Part shown: positions 15,646-23,031 of the stretch, piece by piece | How positions within the stretch are numbered: the stretch's first letter is position 1 | How the letters are laid out: the number at the start of each line of letters is the position of its first letter | From: an uncultured Lachnospiraceae bacterium | GTDB lineage: Bacteria > Bacillota > Clostridia > Lachnospirales > Lachnospiraceae | DNA: 23,482 nt | Direction of reading: 5' to 3' | NCBI GenBank assembly: GCA_946631935.1 | Contig: CAMPAP010000004.1 | Coordinates: 1 to 23,482, forward strand | Made by a program: the position numbers and the translations under genes | The notes under the pieces: generated by a model | Seen by the model: the letters and a program-made list of their open reading frames with translations, nothing else | Told to the model about the DNA's origin: nothing | Databases searched by the model: none

Positions 15646-17550
15646 ATGCCTACATGGGAAGAAATCGTTGGAAAAATTGAAACAAAGGAACAGTTTGTCA
15701 GATTCGCAACATCCCTCAGAAGTGCAATTGAAGAGGAAGAAAAGAAGATCGTTGCCATTAAGAGAAGCCAGATACTGGCGGATTATCAGCTGAATCCTCA
15801 AAAATATCTTGACTCCAAGGGCGTTCCCTATACAAAGGAAAAAATGGAGTCCGAAAAGGTCGACAAAATGATAGCGGACAGAGAGCCTGCAGAGTTTTTC
15901 GACCAGGATACCAAAACTTACCTTGAAGAGCTTACCGGTGTCCTTACAACAACAGGTCTTCTGAAAACGTCCATCAACGAAACCTATGATCAGTTTAAGC
16001 CTGTCAAAAACGACAAGGTCACTGCGTACGGCAAGCAGATACTCAAAGAGTATATCGCTGACAGATTTGACACGGTCTCACATCCTTTTCTGGTCCCGGT
16101 TCTCGAGGAGCAAAAGGAATTACTTGCCGAGCCGTTAAAAGAAGAGATTCCTCCCCTCAATGCAACTGATGTTGAGACATTCATGAATCTCATGTCTCCC
16201 GCTCAGGAACTCGGAGAGCTTTTTGAGGAGCTGGCACCGCTCCCGGAAAAGATCGTTTCTGATATCATGGGTAAAGTTGCAACAAACACTGTGATCAGTG
16301 ATAACGGCAATGATCCGGAGCCTAAGATATTCAATAAAGAATATGATGCAGAATGCAAAACCTTTGCAAAAGACATATATGACAAGGTTGAATCCGCAAA
16401 AAATAAAGTGGTGGATGATCCTGACCATCCGGCAGCAAGCAGTTTTCAGATGGAAATACTTAATTTCATGCAGATTGAAGCTGATGCCCTGGTTAACGGA
16501 ATCCATCTCAAAGATCCCAAATTCACAAATCAGGGATTCAGACTCATGTCAACCCTAGGCCCCCAGCTGAACTTTAATATGTTCAAGCCCGAAAATGCAG
16601 CGCAGCTTGAAGAAGCGCTTAAGGAATATCCGCTGGACAAGCTGGCACATCTCTGCAATGAGATGCAAAAAAGACAAAATGAATACACAAAAAATGTCCT
16701 GAAAATGTCCGACGAAGAAAAAAAATCCTACCAAAGCTGGATGGAATCAAAGAATGCCGAACTTCTTGAGTTATCAAAGGATCTTTATGAAAAATCCTTA
16801 AACCCCGGAGCAAAGACACTCTCTCTTTTCGGATCACCCGACATGCTTAAAAACCAGGAAAGAGGATTTATCGGAAACAGAGGTCTGCGCTCTACCATAG
16901 ATACTCTGAATGAGCATTTTGTCAAGCCCGCTATTCCTGTTGCACACATCAGAAAATTAGATGATACACTTAATGACTTCTTTACCAAGCGTGCATTTTT
17001 CTTCAAAAATGAATCAGCGGCGCACGAGGCAGTACTTGATACCGCAGAACTGATCCTTACAAATCTGAAAAAACTTCACCAGGGTACATACACCGATAAA
17101 GACGGAAAAGTCCGCCCTCTTGGGCTTGAGGAAAAAGAGGCCCTTATCAACGAGACCGTTGACAAGCTCAATACCCTCTCATCCGCAACGGACAATTACA
17201 TTGACCACGCAACCAAAAACGGTACCAAAACACCCTCAACACCTACCGGAAAAGTAAGGCTTTCAGCTGCACAGGATATAAAGGCCCTTATTCCTGAGAT
17301 CCAGGAAACTCTTGCCAGGGAGCAGGAGAAAGATTACAAGCTTTCCAAAAACACTTTTATGACTGTAGAGACTAATAAGGTTGCAAAAAATGCTGAAAGA
17401 AAGAGCCTGAACTTAAAAGAGCTCCAGAAACTGGATGCCATCGCTAATCCAAAGCCCGAACGCAGAAACAGTGTTCACATTCCGAATAAACGCCCTCAGA
17501 TCGACGGTCCCGCAAAGAACGCAAATGTTCAGGGAGGAAAAGCAAAATAA
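15646..17550 (+). CDS. hypothetical 634-aa soluble helical protein
   Basis: Not recognised. A charged, mostly helical protein with no signal peptide or membrane segment. Residues about 454-542 resemble the helical module of the neighbouring large proteins: KNESAAHEAVLDTAE, a 30-residue insert, LINETVDKLNTLSSATDNYI, then TGKVRLSAA. The tail carries ERRNSVHIPNKRP (605-617), nearly the same as EHRKSVAAPSKRP at the end of the 842-aa hydrolase protein, followed by a basic, Gln/Asn-rich end. AAGGA lies about nine bases before the ATG. It heads a two-gene operon with the 691-aa gene behind the shared promoter site B. Function unknown; it could be an effector, a structural protein or a partner of the hydrolases. 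Confidence 0.78.
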   Translation: MPTWEEIVGKIETKEQFVRFATSLRSAIEEEEKKIVAIKRSQILADYQLNPQKYLDSKGVPYTKEKMESEKVDKMIADREPAEFFDQDTKTYLEELTGVLTTTGLLKTSINETYDQFKPVKNDKVTAYGKQILKEYIADRFDTVSHPFLVPVLEEQKELLAEPLKEEIPPLNATDVETFMNLMSPAQELGELFEELAPLPEKIVSDIMGKVATNTVISDNGNDPEPKIFNKEYDAECKTFAKDIYDKVESAKNKVVDDPDHPAASSFQMEILNFMQIEADALVNGIHLKDPKFTNQGFRLMSTLGPQLNFNMFKPENAAQLEEALKEYPLDKLAHLCNEMQKRQNEYTKNVLKMSDEEKKSYQSWMESKNAELLELSKDLYEKSLNPGAKTLSLFGSPDMLKNQERGFIGNRGLRSTIDTLNEHFVKPAIPVAHIRKLDDTLNDFFTKRAFFFKNESAAHEAVLDTAELILTNLKKLHQGTYTDKDGKVRPLGLEEKEALINETVDKLNTLSSATDNYIDHATKNGTKTPSTPTGKVRLSAAQDIKALIPEIQETLAREQEKDYKLSKNTFMTVETNKVAKNAERKSLNLKELQKLDAIANPKPERRNSVHIPNKRPQIDGPAKNANVQGGKAK

Positions 17551-17568
17551 TACAAGGAGGAGATCCTA

Positions 17569-19644
17569 ATGCCACCCAGAAAAAACACCCGGCCTTCACG
17601 CACAAACGAACTACTTAATTATTACTCAAAACTGAAAACAGACGAAGATAAGATCGACTTTATATTCGGGCAATATTCCCAGAAGAATATAGACATGATA
17701 AGGATCAACCCGGATGAAGATGACCTGATGGGAAGTCTAAGTGATGAAGTCTTCTTTCCCAAGACTGTTAACGATCAGGGAGTTAAAGTTGTTGATACGG
17801 AAAGGTGCAAAAAGGCAGTAAAATATTTTTGCAAGATGATGGTCCGGTACGAATATCTTGCCGGACTCGAATATAAAAAGAATCTGGACTCACTGCCCGA
17901 AAACCAGGAAAACAGGGAAGTTACAGCTGCATACCTTACCAAATATTCCGTTCCCGGAAGTTACCGCGAGCTGGGAAATGCGATAATGGGAAGCATCAGT
18001 ATAGGAGCACCTGCAAACATTCCCCTTCCTGAGATAATAGCAAACTACATGGATGAGGCCAGACTTGAAATTTCAGCCACCCTTACCGATGAGGAAAGGG
18101 AAATCTTTAATATGGGAATAGATCTGGCAGGCAAGGACCCTAAGATCTTCGATCACCAGTCTCCCCAAAAATGCGGTCTTACCAAACAAAAGATCCGGGA
18201 AATCGAAGACAATTCATTCAATTTCATCGTTGGAAGTATCGACAGAAACTGGATGAGTGATGATACCATGGATAATGATCAGGTCATCACATATTACCAG
18301 CATGATGCCGAGCGAAACGGCAGAATGCAGCAAAGGTACATGTCCACCGATGATCCCGAAAAAAAGCTTGATTTCATCGTAAACGGCAGTCTGGGCTGTC
18401 ATCTTAAGACCCAGATCACAAGCAAGCTCATACATCGTTCCGAAGGCAACGGTGATCCCTTCAGTGATAATGAAGTTACCGTAACCAATGAAGGTTTATT
18501 TTCAGAGGCCGAAAAAAAGGAATTCGGCAAATGTCTTGCGGATTACCTGTCTCCCAAAAAGCCGAACGGAACCCCTGATTTTGATGAATTCGAAAAGAGA
18601 GTCGATGCCCTTGCCGGAAAATATCTGAGTCTCAGGGATGCCCAGGGACAGTTTATTCAGGAATGTACAGATAAAACAAATAAGCAGGGAGAATATTCGG
18701 TGACAAAAGCCGGTTCCACGGGAGTTTTCAAAAAAGGAACCGAATATCATGTATCAGAAAAACTGTGCCCCGAAGCAATCAAGGCAAATGCCCTCATGCA
18801 GAGCCTGGAAGATGCTTTTGGCAGTGATGCCATGAATTCCGAATACGTCCAGAATTATCATGCGAGGAAGAACATTCAAAAGCCTCTGTCCACCAACAGA
18901 AAAATGATGAGGGACGCTTTCAATAAAGCCGTGGAGGATAAGGCTAATGAGGATATCCTTGGAAGTACCGGATTTTTCACCTACAAGGAGACAAAACAAA
19001 ACAGCCCTGCTAATTTTGAATCCGAGGATCTGAATAAGATCAGTAATAAATTAGCTTCATCAATGGCATCCGAAGAAAAGAAGGAAATGTCCTGGAAGGA
19101 GCCATGGAATGATATTAACCTGGACCAGCTGAAAAAACTGGACAATCTATACTCTCAGGTAAAGGATGCGGATCACTGGTATCACATTGATTCCGATAAA
19201 TTCAAGGAATTTAAATCCTCTCTGGAAAGCGCCCACAAAAAGTATGAATCTCTACAGAATATCGGAAGAAATATCAACGAGCGCGAAAAGAGAGAGATCC
19301 AGTCAATATTTGATAATGTACAGAATAAGTCCGTAAAATATCTGGGAGATAAAGCCCGGAAAGCCAGAGGCACGGACATGGGAGAAGACCGTTACCAGAT
19401 CGCTCTTTCATCACTTGACGTTGCAAGTCACGGAAAAGCAAAAGAAATCGTTGATTTCCACAACACCTTCAGAGTCCGCAGCGGCTCCAAGTCTGTATCC
19501 TTTAACGACCTTACCGAAAGATCCGGACAAAACTCCAACCAGAGAAAGGAAGCCATCAAGGCAAAAAGAGAAGCCGAAAAGAACAAAAACAAGGGCAGAC
19601 TTGTCAATGACAACGGACCGGAAAGAGGAAGTAAAGTTAAATAA
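17569..19644 (+). CDS. hypothetical 691-aa soluble protein
   Basis: Not recognised. A soluble, charged protein with a basic N-terminus beginning MPPRKNTRPSR, similar in style to MPPKKKK of the 842-aa protein, and a Lys/Arg-rich, probably disordered tail after about residue 640 (KAKREAEKNKNKGR). Residues about 539-616 match the common helical module loosely: HIDSDKFKEFKSSLESAHKK, EIQSIFDNVQNKSVKYLGDK, GEDRYQIALSSL. There is no recognisable catalytic motif, signal peptide or membrane segment. AAGGAGGAG stands eight bases before the ATG, and the gene begins 18 bases after the 634-aa gene, so the two form an operon. It ends before a bidirectional terminator shared with the convergent hydrolase gene. 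Confidence 0.78.
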   Translation: MPPRKNTRPSRTNELLNYYSKLKTDEDKIDFIFGQYSQKNIDMIRINPDEDDLMGSLSDEVFFPKTVNDQGVKVVDTERCKKAVKYFCKMMVRYEYLAGLEYKKNLDSLPENQENREVTAAYLTKYSVPGSYRELGNAIMGSISIGAPANIPLPEIIANYMDEARLEISATLTDEEREIFNMGIDLAGKDPKIFDHQSPQKCGLTKQKIREIEDNSFNFIVGSIDRNWMSDDTMDNDQVITYYQHDAERNGRMQQRYMSTDDPEKKLDFIVNGSLGCHLKTQITSKLIHRSEGNGDPFSDNEVTVTNEGLFSEAEKKEFGKCLADYLSPKKPNGTPDFDEFEKRVDALAGKYLSLRDAQGQFIQECTDKTNKQGEYSVTKAGSTGVFKKGTEYHVSEKLCPEAIKANALMQSLEDAFGSDAMNSEYVQNYHARKNIQKPLSTNRKMMRDAFNKAVEDKANEDILGSTGFFTYKETKQNSPANFESEDLNKISNKLASSMASEEKKEMSWKEPWNDINLDQLKKLDNLYSQVKDADHWYHIDSDKFKEFKSSLESAHKKYESLQNIGRNINEREKREIQSIFDNVQNKSVKYLGDKARKARGTDMGEDRYQIALSSLDVASHGKAKEIVDFHNTFRVRSGSKSVSFNDLTERSGQNSNQRKEAIKAKREAEKNKNKGRLVNDNGPERGSKVK

Positions 19645-19684
19645 GCAGAAAAGGCCACACAATAAGGTAAATTTATGAAAAGAA

Positions 19685-19720
19685 AAAAGAACCGAAAAGC
19701 AGATGCTTTCCGGTTCTTTT
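19685..19720. terminator. bidirectional terminator between convergent operons
   Basis: GAACCGAAAAGC (19689-19700), loop AGAT, GCTTTCCGGTTC (19705-19716): a 12-base stem with one mismatch. T runs flank it on both strands (TTTT on plus; TTTTTT on minus), so it can end both the 691-aa transcript and the 842-aa transcript. I see nothing else between 19645 and 19769. Confidence 0.85.
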
Positions 19721-19769
19721 CGCTTGTGTATCACGACATATCACTTCCAATCCGCATGCATAAAGCATA

Positions 19770-22298
19770 TCACAAAATGCCCGGACGCTTGGAAGGAGCT
19801 GCCACACTTTTCCTGTGCTCATTCCTATGACCGCCGTGATCAGGCTTTCTTTCTGCTTTCATCATATTCTTAAGTTCTTCTTTTTCAAGCTTTCTTCTTT
19901 TTTCACTTTGTACTTTCTCCAGTGACCGTCCTACCGTCTTACCCTGCCTGTCCAAAAGATCATCGATCTTGGTCTTCTTGTTAGGCATCTCCACGGTGAT
20001 ATTCTTAATGGATTGAAGGGACTTATCTCCTAAACTCCTGGCATCTTTTGATAAATTATACCTCACTCTTCCGTCACCGATATTTCCTTTTAAGATGCCG
20101 CTGTGAGCTTCTTCATATGCCTTTCCTGCTTCGGAAAGCTTCTTAAGAGAATCTTCCACCTTCGTGATGGTACTTCTTCCATTAAGTTTACTTACTTCTT
20201 TCAGAGCATCACGAAGCCTGTCATATGTTCCTGAATCGGTACCGAACTTTTTTGTTTTTTCAAGCTTTTCCAAAAGGTCAAGGGCATCAGATGCAATCCC
20301 GAGAACTTCGGACTTGAGCTGACCGACTTTTGCGATACGCTTCTCTTCACGGGCAAGCTGACGCTCGGCCTTCCCCTCTTTTTCCTTCTCCGGCTTTACA
20401 TCCAGACCGTTTTTAAGGTAATTATATTCTCTCTGCACGCCTGTCAGAAGGTGGCTGATAAAGTTAAGCTCTTTGTTTTCCTCGGGATCGGCGATGGGAA
20501 GCTTTACGGATCTCATATATGCTTTGCAGCGGTCCCGTACAAGCTTCTGGGCATTCATATATTCGTCCTGCTTTTCCGGATCATCCCAAAGTTCTGCCTC
20601 AATATGCTCCATCTGCTCCAGGGCAGTGCGGATAAGCTGTGTCTTTCTGTTTTTACTTCTAAGCACAGTGGACTTTGTATGCTCGAGATTTTCATGGAGC
20701 TGTTCGTACTCTTCCTCACTCTTGTAGGAATAAGTGATATCATGAGTTGCAAACCAGTGCAGAGCAGCTTTCTTAAGGGTATTCAGACGTCTTACCTGAA
20801 GACCGTCATTTCCCTCGAAGGCAACCTGTGCAAGTTTGTCAATCTGTGAAAAATCGTCAACACGGATCAGGTTTAATCTTTCATCCGTAAAATATACTCC
20901 CTTGGGAAGATCCGAAATACCGCTTGAGCGGTAGTATTCTCCGGTAGAAGGATCAAAAAATCCTGTCTTGTGGATCTCACCGTCACCGTCAACTTTCATC
21001 TGGGAAAAATCAGCATTATCAAGTGCTACATTGTGGGACAGGACGCCAAATATCAGACGGTCTGTTCCCGTTACGGGCATGGGCGCAAAGGTCCAGTCAT
21101 AATGCTGCTGGGACATGGAATAAACCACAGTGGAATTAAGACCTTTGACATCCGAAAGATCCACTCCGGGATGAGCATTCTGGTCTCCGTAGCCCGGGAC
21201 GGGATCTCTCAGATCAAGATTAAACTTGACGTATTTTCTTACAAAGTCATATTTCTTCTGGCTTACAAGCCAGTCATATGCCTGTCTGACGGTCTCTGCT
21301 GCGGCAACCGCTCCGCGGCTGTGTCCTGCCAGATTAATGTGAATATCCTTAAGGGGTTTAAGAGGATTTCCGGCAGATTCCACGACATATCTGTCAAGAT
21401 GCTCCTTCAGAAATGCCTTTATCTTTTCTACGGAATAATCTCTGGTCTTATTGATATTATAATCATCACGTCTTGAATTGAATCCGTCGGGACCTGCGAT
21501 GGAGATACGGCTTTTTTCAACCCTGGTGCCATCGGGAAGATCCACATGACTCTTTTTTTCGCGCACGTGATCTTTACCGTCTATGCGCTTTCCGTATTCC
21601 TTATCAAGAAAGTCTGCATATTCGGGATCATGTTCACCTTCGTTACGGCTTCCCGAACTCCAGCTGGAATTACCGTGATGCTCTCTCCAGGGATGTGAAA
21701 AACCGGAACCTGCAATATCTATCTCCAGAACAGGTTCACCTGCTTCAAGCTGTCTGTTTCCCACGCTGTGGTGTATCTTTACGGTGCGGTCCTTTTCCGA
21801 GCCCTTTCTTGCCTCGTCTATATCGTCATATACTTCACTTCCGAAGACTTCCTTGGCTATCTGACGGTTGCTCTTCTGGATATTATGCTCGATCTGGGCA
21901 AAGTTTTTTGTATAAGTCTCATCCTCCGCCTCAGTGGTCTCCTTCAGGACATAGTCTTCCTTCTTTCTTAAAGCCCTGCGGTCCTCTTCACTCTTTGCGC
22001 GGTGTTCTACAGCCCGCTGCCTGACACGGGCATTAAGATTCGCATGATGCCTTACATTAACATTGTCCCCAAGATCTTTTAAGTCCTGCGCTTCATCAAA
22101 GTCTTCTAAGATCTCAAATTCATCCATCTCTTTGAGACCGTCTTCCATGACACTGTAATCAAGATCATTGGGATCTATGTTTTCATAGTCGTTATTGTTT
22201 AAATTATTGTTAACGACATTATCAATAATGTTGTTTAAATTATTGTTGATAACATTACCGATATTGCTGTTTATGTTTTTCTTCTTTTTAGGTGGCAT
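19770..22298 (-). CDS. 842-aa multidomain protein with alpha/beta-hydrolase domain, paralogue of the 1165-aa protein
   Basis: No signal peptide or membrane segment. The N-terminus is basic (MPPKKKK), then Asn-rich (residues about 9-37) with a duplicated 12-residue unit, then acidic. The hydrolase domain covers about 170-500: DRTV...GNRQ, IDIAGSGF, EHHG, LAGHSRGA (nucleophile Ser327), LRDPVPGYGD (Asp365), SHNVALDNADF (His422), GTDRLIFG and ISDLPKGVYFTDERLNLIRV. The 1165-aa protein shares these blocks in order. WFATHDI...YKSEEE (515-530) continues the similarity beyond the domain. A helical module at 688-752 and the tail motif EHRKSVAAPSKRP (827-839) link it to the other large proteins here. 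GGAGAG precedes the ATG by five bases. Monocistronic, driven by promoter site C. Lipase or esterase activity is inferred from the triad; the substrate is unknown. Confidence 0.82.
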   Translation of the reverse strand: MPPKKKKNINSNIGNVINNNLNNIIDNVVNNNLNNNDYENIDPNDLDYSVMEDGLKEMDEFEILEDFDEAQDLKDLGDNVNVRHHANLNARVRQRAVEHRAKSEEDRRALRKKEDYVLKETTEAEDETYTKNFAQIEHNIQKSNRQIAKEVFGSEVYDDIDEARKGSEKDRTVKIHHSVGNRQLEAGEPVLEIDIAGSGFSHPWREHHGNSSWSSGSRNEGEHDPEYADFLDKEYGKRIDGKDHVREKKSHVDLPDGTRVEKSRISIAGPDGFNSRRDDYNINKTRDYSVEKIKAFLKEHLDRYVVESAGNPLKPLKDIHINLAGHSRGAVAAAETVRQAYDWLVSQKKYDFVRKYVKFNLDLRDPVPGYGDQNAHPGVDLSDVKGLNSTVVYSMSQQHYDWTFAPMPVTGTDRLIFGVLSHNVALDNADFSQMKVDGDGEIHKTGFFDPSTGEYYRSSGISDLPKGVYFTDERLNLIRVDDFSQIDKLAQVAFEGNDGLQVRRLNTLKKAALHWFATHDITYSYKSEEEYEQLHENLEHTKSTVLRSKNRKTQLIRTALEQMEHIEAELWDDPEKQDEYMNAQKLVRDRCKAYMRSVKLPIADPEENKELNFISHLLTGVQREYNYLKNGLDVKPEKEKEGKAERQLAREEKRIAKVGQLKSEVLGIASDALDLLEKLEKTKKFGTDSGTYDRLRDALKEVSKLNGRSTITKVEDSLKKLSEAGKAYEEAHSGILKGNIGDGRVRYNLSKDARSLGDKSLQSIKNITVEMPNKKTKIDDLLDRQGKTVGRSLEKVQSEKRRKLEKEELKNMMKAERKPDHGGHRNEHRKSVAAPSKRPGIL
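22195..22266 (-). repeat. 36-base tandem duplication encoding the Asn-rich segment
   Basis: Two adjacent 36-base units (22195-22230 and 22231-22266) agree at 30 of 36 positions, the first 17 bases being identical. The unit is exactly 12 codons, giving two copies of a NVxNNNLNN-like peptide near the N-terminus of the 842-aa protein. Length change by slippage would keep the frame. Confidence 0.75.
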
Positions 22299-22342
22299 TT
22301 TTACTCTCCAATTGCAATACCGGACTCCGGGTTTACATGGTC

Positions 22343-22377
22343 ATTATATAGCAGGATACGTAACAAAAGCGAAACAG
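22343..22377 (-). promoter_or_regulatory. shared activator-type promoter, site C (842-aa gene)
   Basis: On the minus strand GTTTCGCTTTTGTTACG lies at 22375-22359, then ten bases, then TATAAT at 22348-22343. The repeats here are CTGTTTCGC and TTGTTACGT, again 11 bases apart with no -35 consensus. The leader to the ATG at 22298 is about 38 bases, shorter than at sites A and B. The motif and the 10-base gap are the same as at the other two sites. Confidence 0.8.
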
Positions 22378-22397
22378 TCTTAAACATAGTCATAGCC

Positions 22398-22436
22398 AAC
22401 ATATGGTGGAATTAAAAAAAGCAAACACCATAGGTT
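22398..22436. repeat. inverted repeat, possible operator
   Basis: AACATATGGTG (22398-22408) and CACCATAGGTT (22426-22436) are inverted copies with one mismatch in 11 bases, separated by 17 A-rich bases. There is no T run after either arm, so a terminator is unlikely. It lies 11 bases before the -35 box of the DUF5684 gene and beyond promoter site C of the divergent gene, a natural place for a repressor or activator site. Confidence 0.5.
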
Positions 22437-22447
22437 GTATTTGATTC

Positions 22448-22476
22448 TTGACATTATATTTTTATTACATTAGAAT
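22448..22476 (+). promoter_or_regulatory. sigma-A promoter of the DUF5684 gene
   Basis: TTGACA (22448-22453), 17 bases, TAGAAT (22471-22476): almost perfect housekeeping promoter, unlike the activator-type promoters of the large-protein operons. AGGAGG at 22503-22508 stands seven bases before the ATG at 22516. Confidence 0.85.
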
Positions 22477-22515
22477 GCATATGTAGCTGTTTATTCTGTT
22501 TGAGGAGGTAAAGTT

Positions 22516-22953
22516 ATGGACAGTAGTACACTTGCAGCATTGGGAGGAGCACTTGTTGTTATAGTTCTCATCGGTCTTGCAATTGCAATTCTTTTGATCA
22601 TTTCCATGTGGAAAATATTTACCAAAGCCGGCGAGCCCGGATGGAAAGCGATCATTCCTTATTACAACACTTACACCATGTTCAAATTCAGCTGGAAGGT
22701 CAATATGTTCTGGGTTTATCTTGCAGTTTCCATCGCAAGTTCCGTATTCGGAAGATCTCAGGGCTTCCTTGGCATCATCGGTATGATCTGCAGCCTTGCA
22801 CTGATCGTTCTTTCAATCATGAGCATGTATTACCTGGCAAAGAGCTTCGGAAAGGGAGCAGGATTTACTGTAGGTCTTGTTCTTCTCAGCGTTGTATTTG
22901 TTCCGATCCTTGCATTTGGTTCCGCTCAGTACATCGGAAACACTACAGAATAA
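22516..22953 (+). CDS. DUF5684 domain membrane protein
   Basis: A 145-aa membrane protein. The first hydrophobic helix (about 8-32) is followed by WKIFTKAGEPGWKAIIPYYN, the signature stretch of DUF5684 proteins, then three further hydrophobic segments (about 56-75, 82-105 and 112-137). The family is common in Firmicutes and Actinobacteria, often next to signal peptidases or alone, and has no proven function. It is a single gene with its own strong promoter and terminator, and lacks the shared 11-base-repeat promoter, so it is probably not part of the regulon of the large proteins. An inverted repeat upstream may regulate it. Confidence 0.85.
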   Translation: MDSSTLAALGGALVVIVLIGLAIAILLIISMWKIFTKAGEPGWKAIIPYYNTYTMFKFSWKVNMFWVYLAVSIASSVFGRSQGFLGIIGMICSLALIVLSIMSMYYLAKSFGKGAGFTVGLVLLSVVFVPILAFGSAQYIGNTTE

Positions 22954-23000
22954 ATTTCGCTTGATTTAAACACAGATTACAGATAATAAACAGTTTATTA

Positions 23001-23031
23001 AAAACCGAACCTTAATGGTTCGGTTTTTTTT
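23001..23031 (+). terminator. terminator of the DUF5684 gene, overlapping the end of malQ
   Basis: AAAACCGAACC (23001-23011), loop TTAAT, GGTTCGGTTTT (23017-23027) followed by further T residues: a strong hairpin. The TAA stop codon of malQ on the opposite strand lies inside the loop, so the last malQ codons form the right arm. It may end both transcripts. Confidence 0.88.

Noticed and set aside
3008..22298. Type VII secretion (LXG/WXG) toxins
   Set aside because: The large proteins lack an N-terminal LXG or WXG domain, no small WXG100 gene is near, and no EssC-type ATPase is present.
22299..22515. Riboswitch or small RNA between the 842-aa and DUF5684 genes
   Set aside because: The region is explained by two divergent promoters and one palindrome; no conserved riboswitch core or T-run hairpin was seen.
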